Positions 33,870 through 41,621 of a stretch of 41,621 nucleotides of DNA are shown one piece after another; the stretch's first letter is position 1, and each line of letters begins with the position of its first letter. The notes beneath the pieces are model-generated. The model had not been told where the DNA came from. It searched no databases and saw only the letters and a program-made list of their open reading frames with translations. Source of the DNA: an uncultured Granulosicoccaceae bacterium (lineage in GTDB: Bacteria > Pseudomonadota > Gammaproteobacteria > Granulosicoccales > Granulosicoccaceae); the NCBI GenBank assembly GCA_938041955.1, contig CALISD010000070.1, positions 1 to 41,621 on the forward strand, read 5' to 3'. The translations under genes and the position numbers were made by a program.

Positions 33870-36113
33870 TTGAACATTAGCGAAATAAAAGCATTTTTTA
33901 CGGCTGCGTATGCTCGTTGTAAATCAACAGGCATACGATTGCTGATTTGCCTCACATTGCCGTTTGCAGTGACCGTCGCGCATAGTCAGAACCTGATGGT
34001 TGAAGGGGCAGCGGACATCACTCATCCGCCTGCGGGGGATGTGTTAACCGCTGATGCGAATACAATCTACTTCAGTCCTGGGTCGATTGACATTTATGAA
34101 TGGCGCATCACGCTTGGTACCTCTCCCAATGCTACCGGTTTATTTGACAGTGGCGTGCGTGTCCTAGACCGTAATCCGTGGGAGATTTCTCTTGGTGCTA
34201 TTCCGACTGATGGAAAGCCTGTCACCATGCGATTCTGGCAGCGCAAAAAAAGAGCGGCATGGATAACGTTTGATACTCAGTACAACACGGCCATTGGCTC
34301 TTCCAAGTCTGTTCAGGAAGAAGTAGCAGTTGTGCAGCAACCCATTGTTGCTTCCGAGCCAAGTGTGGTTGTCCCGCTGGTCGCTAACCTTAAGTCTGCC
34401 AAGGGTGACGTTGTGCAGTCCTTAAAGGCGCTGCATCGTAATGGACAAACCTTTCTGACCTGGACTGAGCTAAAGGGTGATGCTCGTTACCATGTCTATC
34501 GCCATGGTGCTCCTATTACGAGCTCTAACGTAGCATCTGCTGAATTGCTTACCGGCACGTGGGGACCGCTTGATTCAGACACGTCTGTCAATAAACACGC
34601 TAGCGGGGCTGTGCCAACCACTTATGTAATTGAAGATCTCGGTGCGCCGTTAAGTCCTCAAAATGGATTGTTTGTACATACTAGTCGTACATCTGAACGA
34701 GCATACTACGCAGTGACATCTGTCATAAATGGCAGGGAAACTACATCTTTTGTAGCGGGAGAAAATAGCCTGCCAGAGGCGGTAAGCGAGTCCGTGGCAC
34801 GACCGCAGCCGGTACTCACCCTGTCTCTGAACAAAGGCAAGGGACGTGTTTACACGCAGTATATGGACTATGCGAACTGGAATCCGACGTTTAACGGATA
34901 TGCCTACAATTATCTGGTGACATTGCCTGCAGGCTACCGGTCTTCACGTCAATACCCACTGTTGATCAACCCACACGCGTACGGTGAAACTGTCACTGTG
35001 AAAGAAGAGTCTGAGTGGGGTTGGCAGGTGATTCAGCTGTTTCCTATGGACCCTGGTGCTGATCAAGGTGCATTGAATTCATGGTGGTATGGCTATGCCG
35101 CAGAGCATAACTATAATACTGATGGACCTGTACCTGCCAAAGGCGCGATCGTTAACTTTACCGAGCAGCGGGTGATGATGGCTGTTGAGCATCTTCTGGA
35201 TAGCTCTGATTTCAGTGTAGATCCGTTACTTGTGCACGCCTATGGACATTCGATGGGGGCGTCTGGTTCGCTTTCATACGGTATTCGATATGGGAATCTA
35301 ATAGCCGGTGTTTTTGGTAGTGAGGCGATGACTAACTATCGTACGAGTCCTGTGTTTCAAGCAGATTTTGAGCAACTGTGGGGTAGCCAATCTTCTAATC
35401 TTCCGATCATCAATCGGGGTCCATTTAGTGAAAATATAAAACGTTATAATGGCACTGGAGTATGGGATTGGATGGATCATCATAAACAACTGGTACAGAG
35501 GCGCGGCGATAAGATGGGCTTCTTGATGTTGGCGCAAGGCAAGGCTGACGACATCATTGACTGGGAAACACAAGGTGAGCCATTGGCTCGTGTTTTTAAT
35601 GACGCAAAAGTAGGTTTTACTACACGCTTTGAGGCTGGGGCAGGGCACGGGTGGCTGGGTTTTTCTGCCATCGTTAAGCCACTATTTGGTTTCGGATATG
35701 ACGATGCCTTCCCGTGGCGCTATCCACGTAATTTGAGTTTTCCTTCTATTCAAAACGCGTCGGGTTCAGGGCCGTTGCAGCCGGGGCTGGATATTCATGA
35801 TTCCTATAATCTGGATATTGAGTGGGCTACCTCCCACACCCGCTTTGCGAAAAAGATTGTCGACAAGCCAAAGCGCTATGAGATTTCTGTGCGTTCTACC
35901 GGTAGCGAACAGACAGCAGACATCACTCCACGTAATACGCAGCAATTTGTGGTGAATCCGGGCGATGACTGTCGCTATAAGGTGGTAGATAATAACGGAA
36001 GACGTTTGTTATCAGAGGGTGTAGTGACAGCTGATGCGGACGCATTGCTCACCGTGAAAGCGGTGCAAATCACAGAGCATAAAGGCAGCAAACTGTCTAT
36101 TGACTGTCGTTAA
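33870..36113 (+). CDS. Secreted alpha/beta-hydrolase, tandem copy 2
   Basis: 747 residues from a TTG at 33870. This start is supported by TTGGAAG ending five bases upstream and by the signal peptide it creates (GIRLLICLTLPFAVTVAHSQ, cut near residue 40). A module of about 90 residues follows (46-140) with P-P-A-G-D-x-L, IYFSPG, EWRITLGTS, G-L-F-D-S-G and FWQR motifs, like Ig/lectin-type modules common in secreted gammaproteobacterial enzymes. Next come a spacer, the fibronectin-III-like region (about 184-300) and the hydrolase with Ser461 (GHSMG), Asp560 (QGKADD) and His593 (GAGHGW), and a C-terminal domain ending KLSIDCR. It is clearly paralogous to copy 1 along the whole region after the linker. 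It is soluble or periplasmic rather than lipid-anchored. Confidence 0.85.
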   Translation: MNISEIKAFFTAAYARCKSTGIRLLICLTLPFAVTVAHSQNLMVEGAADITHPPAGDVLTADANTIYFSPGSIDIYEWRITLGTSPNATGLFDSGVRVLDRNPWEISLGAIPTDGKPVTMRFWQRKKRAAWITFDTQYNTAIGSSKSVQEEVAVVQQPIVASEPSVVVPLVANLKSAKGDVVQSLKALHRNGQTFLTWTELKGDARYHVYRHGAPITSSNVASAELLTGTWGPLDSDTSVNKHASGAVPTTYVIEDLGAPLSPQNGLFVHTSRTSERAYYAVTSVINGRETTSFVAGENSLPEAVSESVARPQPVLTLSLNKGKGRVYTQYMDYANWNPTFNGYAYNYLVTLPAGYRSSRQYPLLINPHAYGETVTVKEESEWGWQVIQLFPMDPGADQGALNSWWYGYAAEHNYNTDGPVPAKGAIVNFTEQRVMMAVEHLLDSSDFSVDPLLVHAYGHSMGASGSLSYGIRYGNLIAGVFGSEAMTNYRTSPVFQADFEQLWGSQSSNLPIINRGPFSENIKRYNGTGVWDWMDHHKQLVQRRGDKMGFLMLAQGKADDIIDWETQGEPLARVFNDAKVGFTTRFEAGAGHGWLGFSAIVKPLFGFGYDDAFPWRYPRNLSFPSIQNASGSGPLQPGLDIHDSYNLDIEWATSHTRFAKKIVDKPKRYEISVRSTGSEQTADITPRNTQQFVVNPGDDCRYKVVDNNGRRLLSEGVVTADADALLTVKAVQITEHKGSKLSIDCR

Positions 36114-36312
36114 GGAACTCTGCCGGCAGGCAACCTTAGCTTGTCGGTAGGCTGACGCGAGATCGTGCGAGTTTGCATGTGTTGGCCTGGCGTTTTTAAG
36201 AAGTCATAACTACTTACTTTGATGGGTGTATTGAGCATAGATTCTCATTGTAATGAGTAAACGGTGCGGTGGTTAGCGGAATATAAGAGGCGTTGAAGCA
36301 CAATTCGGCGTT

Positions 36313-37519
36313 GTGCCATTTCATCACGTCGTCAGGAAAATTTTGATCTTCAGGTTCGTTTCAAAAGCGTTAGCACGCTCATTCTTCGCAATGTTGGTGT
36401 TAGCGTGCTCTTCAATGGCCGTCGCACAACAAGCCGATTCCTTTGTAAGCTGGCCGACGGCTGGAGAGTTGTTGTCTGGGGATAGCACAACCTTCTACTT
36501 CGTTCCGGGAAGCGCCGGAAACGATGAGTGGTGCGTGACGCTCGGTACGAGCCGCGATGCACAAGGTCTGTATGACAGTGGCATAAGAGACTCTTTATCC
36601 CTGGGAACAGGAATTTGGTGCAATGCTGATAATCGGCGAACCTGTCTATGTGAGATTCTGGCAGCGCACTCAAGGCGGTTCATGGGCAACGTTTGATGTT
36701 GAATATACGACGGAAAATCTAGGCGGATCGAACCCGACGGAGCCTGACCCTCAACCAGACACAGAGCCTCAATTGCAAGCGGGCTCGGTGGTAAGCTGGC
36801 CGCCGGAAGGCACTTTGCTATCTGAGGAAGTAAAAACACTGTATTTCAGTCTTGGAAGCAGCATCACCGATGAGTGGCGGGTGACTTTTGGCACTGATGC
36901 CAATGGCCGGGGGCTATATGACAGTGGAATAAGCACTTTCTTTTTATGGGAACTGAACGTCATTGACTGGGCTACCCAGGGGGTACCGTTGGCTCGTGCT
37001 TTAAACGATTCCAAAGTCGGTTTCTCAGCACGGTTTGTTGCGGGTGCGGGTCATAGTTGGCTCGGGTTTACTGCCGCAGTACATCCGCTGTTCGGCTTGG
37101 GGAACGAAGGTCTGTTCGCATGGCGGTATTCGAAGAGCATGAGTTTTCCGGCAATCCAGAATGCGAGTGGATCGGGTAGTTTGAATCCGGGGCGTTCTGT
37201 CGATGACAGCTATAATATGAATATTGAGTGGGCTACGCCACAAACGCCATTTGCTGCGCCGATTGTGGATCAACCGGGACGCTATGAAATATCTATCCGT
37301 TCAACAGCAGGTGAGCAGACTGCTTCAATTACGCCACGCAGAACACAAGGGTTTGCCGTGATTGCTGGTGAGCAGTGCAATTGGACGGCGACAGACAACA
37401 ACAACGGTGGCAGGATTAGCAGTGGTGTGACAACCGTGAGCTCTGATTCGCTATTGACCGTGCGAAACGTGCCACTTCGTACCGGCAGTGGCACGTTGCT
37501 GTCGATAAACTGCTCTTAA
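36313..37519 (+). pseudogene. Relic of tandem hydrolase copy 3 (frameshift plus large deletion)
   Basis: The 5' frame (from about 36313) encodes a signal peptide-like stretch (FFAMLVLACSSMAVAQQ) and a first module (SWPTAGELLSG to GLYDSGIR). The frame is lost between 36583 and 36596 and resumes in a second frame that carries the end of the module (VRFWQRTQGGSWATFD) and the start of a second module (SWPPEGTLLSE to GLYDSGIS). Around 36945-36962 the text jumps from the module's WEL directly to IDWATQG, which in copy 2 lies about 1.4 kb further on. The fibronectin-like region and the GHSMG nucleophile are missing. The rest (GAGHSWLGF to LLSINCS) matches the paralogues to the end. It cannot be an active hydrolase. 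The intact 3' frame could still give a small protein if translated. Confidence 0.85.
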
Positions 37520-37566
37520 GGTTGCGCAATGTGTGATTGAGCAATCGTGATTGAGCATTAAAGAGA

Positions 37567-37599
37567 GGCGCAGTGGATTTACCCCGCTGCGCCTTTTTT
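37567..37599 (+). terminator. Rho-independent terminator of the hydrolase array
   Basis: GGCGCAGTGG pairs with CCCGCTGCGCC (one G-T pair) and is followed directly by TTTTTT (37594-37599), 47 bases after the end of the relic. It closes the array and separates it from the next cluster. Confidence 0.8.
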
Positions 37600-37680
37600 G
37601 TTGCGCGATAGCTGCGGTGTGATCGGGCAGCCAATGTTGGGGAATGGTATCATCGCCGGAATTTTTTGTTGGAATACGGC

Positions 37681-38409
37681 ATGAACCAGCAGCTTCTTGA
37701 ACAACTTGCTCCAACCGGTGTACTTCGTGTTGGTCTCAACATGGCGAACTTTCTGTTAATCACGGGGAGCACTGACAGTGGTGCGCCAGATGGCGTGTCT
37801 CCGGCGATGGCCAGTGCTCTGGCCAAAAAGTTGGGGGTTGAGGTGAGTCTTGTTCCTTTCGATGGGCCAGGTGATGTTGCTGATGCCGTCGGCGATGATG
37901 TTTGGGATATCGCCAACATTGCTGCAGAGCCCGAGCGGGCCAAGTCAATAACCTTCAGTCCCGCCTATTGCGAGATTCAAGCGACCTATTTGCTGCCGCC
38001 TGACTCTTCAATACAGAGTGTTGAGGAGGTCGATGCCACCGGGCATCGGATTGCGGTTAAGGAACGTGCTGCCTACCAACTTTGGTTAACGGATCATTTG
38101 CGAAACGCTACGTTGGTTATGGCACCGAGCATTGATGCGTCCTATGAATTATTTGTAGAAAAATCGCTTGAGGCATTGGCTGGATTGCGCCCGAAGCTTT
38201 TAGAGCAACAAAAATTACTCCCCGGCTCTCGCTTGTTGGATGCTAGTTTCACAGCGGTGCAACAGTCGATCGGATGTCGACCAGGTCGCCCGCAAGCGGC
38301 AGCTTTTATAGAGTCGTTTGTAAAAGAATCTATTTCCGATGGTTTGGTAGAATCATTGATTCACGATTATAGTGTGACAGGTAGATTATCTGTAGCTCCT
38401 GTAGCTTAG
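37681..38409 (+). CDS. Family 3-type solute-binding domain protein without a signal peptide
   Basis: 242 residues from the ATG at 37681 (a TTG five codons earlier is unlikely). It matches periplasmic amino-acid binding proteins: a first strand GVLRVGLNMANF, then GVSPAMASALAKKLGVEVSLVPFDG, then the WDIANIAAEPERAKSITFSPAYCEI block and the hinge IQSVEEVDATGHRIAVKERAAYQLWL. Family members normally carry an export signal; here the first residues (NQQLLEQLAPTG) are polar, so the protein appears cytosolic. No ABC permease or ATPase is adjacent. The next gene starts 3 bases past the stop and encodes an EamA transporter, so the two are coupled. It may sense or buffer a small ligand, or be an enzyme-like derivative. 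Confidence 0.78.
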   Translation: MNQQLLEQLAPTGVLRVGLNMANFLLITGSTDSGAPDGVSPAMASALAKKLGVEVSLVPFDGPGDVADAVGDDVWDIANIAAEPERAKSITFSPAYCEIQATYLLPPDSSIQSVEEVDATGHRIAVKERAAYQLWLTDHLRNATLVMAPSIDASYELFVEKSLEALAGLRPKLLEQQKLLPGSRLLDASFTAVQQSIGCRPGRPQAAAFIESFVKESISDGLVESLIHDYSVTGRLSVAPVA

Positions 38410-38412
38410 CCG

Positions 38413-39315
38413 GTGACAAGAAAAACCCGGATCGATACCTTTGGCGCCACGGTGCTTGTGGCTTTCTCTGCGTTGCTTGGTATCAATCAAGTACTAGTGA
38501 AGTTGGTTAACGCAGGCATGCATCCTGTATTTCAAGCGGGGCTAAGGTCAGCTTGTGCATTTGTCCCTGTTTTGTTATTTGCACTCTGGATGCACCGGTC
38601 AATCAAACTCAATGATGGTAGTTTGTTACCCGGCGTGTTGGCCGGTTGTATTTTCGCGCTAGAATTTACACTGGTGTTTATTGGGCTCGATTACACGTCT
38701 GTGGCCAGAGCATCTGTGTTGTTTTATACGATGCCTATATGGGTTGCAGTGGGCGCGCACTTCTTGATACCGGGTGAGTTGCTGACAACGCGTCGTGCCG
38801 TTGGGCTTGGTTTAGCCTGTATCGGTGTGATAGTCGCGTTATCGCACAATGGCAATCCCACGAGTGACAATGCGCTGCTGGGTGATTTATTTTGTCTATT
38901 GGCATCTACGCTGTGGGCAGCCATTGCTTTGTTGGTAAGAACGACGAAATTGTCAAAAGCCAGTCCGGAGATGCAATTGCTTTATCAGCTTGGAGTCTCT
39001 GCACCGTTGTTGTTGCTTGGCTCTTTATGGATCGGAGAAACATTACGGGAGCCTACGGTTGTAATATGGACTATTTTTGCGTTTCAGGTTTTAGTAGTCG
39101 TCGGTATTGGATTTCTGTCGTGGTTCTGGGTGTTGTCAATTTACCCCGCTGCTGACATGGCAGTCTACAGTTTTCTAGCACCGGTATTTGGTGTGTTTTT
39201 CGGTTGGTTGGTGCTTAATGAAGCGTTAGGGTGGAACGTAGTGCTTGCTCTGGTGCTGGTATCAATCGGTATTGCCCTGGTGAACTACAGACCTCGCGCT
39301 GCTCGCGCGACATGA
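38413..39315 (+). CDS. EamA/DMT-family transporter 1
   Basis: 300 residues from a GTG at 38413, three bases after the preceding stop. Ten hydrophobic helices in two repeats of five (EamA domains), as in drug/metabolite transporters that export amino acids, cofactors or other metabolites. The first helix begins after TRKTRIDTFG and contains VLVAFSALLGINQVLVKLV; the second repeat starts near LLGDLFCLLASTLWAAIALLV and ends in VVLALVLVSIGIALVNY. The substrate is unknown. It probably works with, or is regulated by, the binding-type protein upstream. Confidence 0.88.
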   Translation: MTRKTRIDTFGATVLVAFSALLGINQVLVKLVNAGMHPVFQAGLRSACAFVPVLLFALWMHRSIKLNDGSLLPGVLAGCIFALEFTLVFIGLDYTSVARASVLFYTMPIWVAVGAHFLIPGELLTTRRAVGLGLACIGVIVALSHNGNPTSDNALLGDLFCLLASTLWAAIALLVRTTKLSKASPEMQLLYQLGVSAPLLLLGSLWIGETLREPTVVIWTIFAFQVLVVVGIGFLSWFWVLSIYPAADMAVYSFLAPVFGVFFGWLVLNEALGWNVVLALVLVSIGIALVNYRPRAARAT

Positions 39316-39370
39316 TATACAAAATTTTTGTTGATACTATATTGTGTCCTGAGCGCCATGGTGTAAGACC

Positions 39371-40228
39371 TTGAAGCTACACCATCTGGCACTTTTGGTT
39401 TTTGCCAATGCCTGTTGGGGGTTGAACTTCGTAGCCGGTAAAATCGGTACTGTTGAGTTTGGGCCTTTGTTTTTCAGCGCGCTGCGATTTGTTGTTGTTC
39501 TTGTGTTGTTACTGCCGTTTGCGCGTTGGCCGCACGGGCAATTTAAAACAGTGATTGCAATTGGTTTGTTGTTAGGGGTAGCTCACTATCCGCTTATGTT
39601 CACGGCCATGTACCTGACAGATAATGTCTCGGCGGTGGCCATCGCGGCTCAACTTGTGGTGCCGTTTTCAACCATTATTGCGGTGCTGTACCTGAAAGAG
39701 CAGGTTGGATGGACAAGAACTGTAGCCATTGCATTGTCGTTTTTTGGTGTGGTCCTGATTAGCTTTGAACCGATTGGTGCTGATCATGTATTGTCATTAG
39801 TGTTTACCACGATTGCCTCACTGGCTATGGCCGGTACCGCTATTCTGATGCGTCGCTTGAATAATATCGGGGTGTTTAACTTGCAGTTCTGGATTGCTGC
39901 GATCGCATCGATCTCTTTAATGGCTTTGACCATGCTAATTGAAAGACCCACTATCGAGTTTGTAAAGAGCATTGCCCTTGTCGATTATTGGTCTCCTGTG
40001 TATTCAGCGGTCGGTGCGACCATAGTGGGGCATGGATCCTTTTATTATTTATTGCAGCGCTATGAAGTGAATGATGTCGCGCCTTTTATAACGTTGTCAT
40101 CGTTGTTTGCGGTCGGCTTTGGTATTCTGTTTATGGGCGATCAGTTGACAACCCGGATCGTGCTTGGGGGCTTGCTGACTCTGTTTGGCGTTACCGTTGT
40201 TGCGGTACGAAGTGCCCGGGTTAAATAG
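39371..40228 (+). CDS. EamA/DMT-family transporter 2
   Basis: 285 residues. The start is probably TTG at 39371, because the first helix (HHLALLVFANACWGLNFVAGK) follows at once and no ATG or GTG is available before it. ANACWGLNFVAGKIG is the typical EamA opening. Two repeats of five helices, ending GGLLTLFGVTVVAVRSARVK. It is only distantly like transporter 1, so it is not a recent duplicate. It lies 55 bases downstream of transporter 1 and is probably in the same transcript. The direction is likely export; the substrate is unknown. Confidence 0.87.
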   Translation: MKLHHLALLVFANACWGLNFVAGKIGTVEFGPLFFSALRFVVVLVLLLPFARWPHGQFKTVIAIGLLLGVAHYPLMFTAMYLTDNVSAVAIAAQLVVPFSTIIAVLYLKEQVGWTRTVAIALSFFGVVLISFEPIGADHVLSLVFTTIASLAMAGTAILMRRLNNIGVFNLQFWIAAIASISLMALTMLIERPTIEFVKSIALVDYWSPVYSAVGATIVGHGSFYYLLQRYEVNDVAPFITLSSLFAVGFGILFMGDQLTTRIVLGGLLTLFGVTVVAVRSARVK

Positions 40229-40324
40229 ATGTGTGCGTTAACTTAACTAGCTGGGAACAGCTAGGAAAAAATACTGTCAGACAGGTTATCCTTTCCACCA
40301 TCAGTCCAATGTTTAAAACTACCT

Positions 40325-41467
40325 ATGAATGTTTCTGAGTTACCGTTTGATACAGAGCAAATGATTGCTGGCCTTAAGTTGTGGGTAGAAACTGAGAGCC
40401 CAAGTACAGATCCGGTTGCGGTTAATAAAGTGATAGATCTGGCGACCTATGAGCTCGCATCTATGGGGGCGAGTATTCAGCGGATTCCGGGCCGAATGGG
40501 GTTTGGGGATACCTTACGCGCGACGATTAAGTCGCGAAAAGACCCACAGCCTGGTGTCTTGATTTGCTGTCACGCGGATACCGTTCACGCTATTGGTAGT
40601 AAAGATAACCTGGGGTATAGAAGAGAAGGAAATAAGCTATGGGGCCCTGGTATTTTAGGTATGAAGGCTGGTATTTTTATTTGCATTGAGGCAATGAAAA
40701 AATTACGCCTAGCCGAATGGGAGCAAAATTTGCCTGTGACGTTGTTGGTCGTGCCAGATAAGGAGGTCGGTTGTCCGTCAACACGTGAGCTGATTGAAGC
40801 GACTGCAAGAAGTAATAAGTATGTGTTAATACCGGAACCAGCGACCTCTGACGGAGGCGTATGTTTAGGGCGGCACTCTGTGATTCGTTATTCACTGGAT
40901 GTTAAAAAAAATGTGGTAGAAGGTCTTGTGGATAGTGGCAGAGACAGTGGTGCTGAACCTCGATCAGCGATTACGGAGATGGCAAAGCATCTTATCGCTA
41001 TAGAAGACATGAGCACCGATGGTTGCAGCTTTACAGTAAGTGCGGTTCAATCCGAAGATTCGGTAAACTTCGCAAGCAAATGTACTGCTGAAGTGATATC
41101 AGAGGCACGTACAAGAGATGATACTGCAGACAGCTCAGGAAAAATGTTTGCTCTTAACTCACCCAACCCGGATTTGGGTCTTCATGTGAGTCGCACAGTA
41201 TCGTTGCCACTGTGGGAGCCGGATGCCGCATCCCGAGCGCTTTTCAATGTGGCTAAAGATGCCGGTAGCGAACTAGGTGTGAATTTATTAGCTTCAGCGT
41301 CTGGTGGTGGTTCGGTTGGTAATATTACCGGTGCTATGGGTATTGCGACCCTGGATGGGCTTGGTGCCAGGGGCTTTGGCCTGCGCTCTCAGGCAGAACA
41401 CATAGAAATTGATAGCCTGGTAGAGCGCGCAAAGCTAATGGCAGCATTGCTCCTGAAACTGGCCTAG
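40325..41467 (+). CDS. M20-family protein with lost catalytic residues (probable pseudoenzyme)
   Basis: 380 residues, the length and order of carboxypeptidase G2/ArgE-like M20 proteins: CCHADTVHAIG, GPGILGMKAG, VVPDKEVGCPSTRELI, IPEPAT and SASGGGSVGN...TLDGLGARGFGLRSQAEHIEIDSLVERA. The first metal site (His83, Asp85), Glu147 and Glu171 remain. The bridging Asp is Gly112, the general-base Glu is Lys146, the C-terminal metal His is Arg354, and the lid-domain G-x-x-x-H-A-G motif is absent. All of these are present in the M20 gene at 30252-31544. The frame is intact, so the protein is probably made but not a classic zinc hydrolase. It could be a binding or regulatory protein. It lies 96 bases after transporter 2. 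Confidence 0.82.
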   Translation: MNVSELPFDTEQMIAGLKLWVETESPSTDPVAVNKVIDLATYELASMGASIQRIPGRMGFGDTLRATIKSRKDPQPGVLICCHADTVHAIGSKDNLGYRREGNKLWGPGILGMKAGIFICIEAMKKLRLAEWEQNLPVTLLVVPDKEVGCPSTRELIEATARSNKYVLIPEPATSDGGVCLGRHSVIRYSLDVKKNVVEGLVDSGRDSGAEPRSAITEMAKHLIAIEDMSTDGCSFTVSAVQSEDSVNFASKCTAEVISEARTRDDTADSSGKMFALNSPNPDLGLHVSRTVSLPLWEPDAASRALFNVAKDAGSELGVNLLASASGGGSVGNITGAMGIATLDGLGARGFGLRSQAEHIEIDSLVERAKLMAALLLKLA

Positions 41468-41480
41468 TGGGCTGTTTGGT

Positions 41481-41613
41481 AAGTTCGGTAACACTTTGTC
41501 TTCGCCACAGCCGCCATAGCTGCGTTGGAAAAATTCGACGTAGGCCCTGCTATGCCTGCATTTTTCCGCCTTGCTCTGACAACTGTGGCTGTGAAAAGTT
41601 TGTTACCGAACTT
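41481..41613. repeat. 133-base palindromic intergenic element
   Basis: The outer arms AAGTTCGGTAACA (41481-41493) and TGTTACCGAACTT (41601-41613) are exact complements. Inside them CCACAG (41505-41510) pairs with CTGTGG (41583-41588), and GGAAAAAT (41527-41534) pairs with ATTTTTCC (41560-41567). The whole could fold as one long interrupted stem. It begins 14 bases past the M20-like stop and could end that transcript. It looks like a dispersed palindromic element; no transposase is present. Confidence 0.6.
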
Positions 41614-41621
41614 CCCGCACA

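Noticed and set aside
36583..36962. Programmed ribosomal frameshifting as an explanation for the split copy 3 hydrolase
   Set aside because: No slippery heptamer or following pseudoknot was evident, and the separate 1.4-kb deletion removes the nucleophile, so decay explains both defects.

Overview
The window looks like chromosomal DNA from a marine-type, heterotrophic, Gram-negative bacterium, most likely a gammaproteobacterium. The reasons are a RapA/HepA-type RNA polymerase recycling ATPase, an XthA exonuclease III, several lipobox lipoproteins and secreted enzymes, complete leucine-catabolism enzymes, and intergenic palindromic repeats of the kind found in gammaproteobacteria. The base composition looks balanced. 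I cannot name a species. There is no tRNA, rRNA, CRISPR array, transposase, phage or plasmid gene that I can support.

Layout. (1) 1-8129: the 3' end of a GcvT-like aminomethyltransferase, a PAS-PAS-GGDEF-EAL c-di-GMP protein, a Ser/Cys-type hydroxyproline epimerase or dehydratase, a three-helix membrane protein with a ClpP-like domain, a lipoprotein with a YfaP-like domain behind a good sigma-70 promoter, an FAD amine-oxidase-like protein and an M15-like murein peptidase. (2) 8413-15876: a short signal peptidase I tightly linked to an exported PQQ-type sugar dehydrogenase, an AhpD-like protein, single-chain pyruvate carboxylase, a roughly 400-bp intergenic element with inverted ends, and xthA. 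(3) 16452-24213: rapA, a fatty acid hydroxylase-type membrane di-iron protein, matB, and an orphan coiled-coil gene that lies between large non-coding stretches containing perfect palindromes and hairpins. (4) 24300-30074: a liu (leucine/isovalerate) cluster in the order hydratase, isovaleryl-CoA dehydrogenase, methylcrotonyl-CoA carboxylase beta, then alpha. A promoter overlapped by a dyad lies inside it. (5) 30252-37599: an M20 deacylase facing three tandem paralogues of a large exported alpha/beta-hydrolase, the last of them a broken relic. (6) 37681-41467: a solute-binding protein without a signal peptide, two EamA transporters and an M20-family protein that has lost most of its catalytic residues. 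A long palindromic element follows.

How it works together. The metabolic core is organic-acid and amino-acid use: leucine to methylglutaconyl/HMG-CoA (liu), malonate to malonyl-CoA (MatB), pyruvate to oxaloacetate (Pyc) and hydroxyproline conversion. Around it are exported hydrolases and dehydrogenases that would feed the cell from polymers or sugars. The two places most worth new work are the hydrolase array, where the number of N-terminal modules rises 0, 1, 2 from copy to copy, and the cytosolic binding protein/EamA/M20-pseudoenzyme cluster. Several genes (pyc, liuB, the second hydrolase, the second EamA gene) appear to start at TTG.
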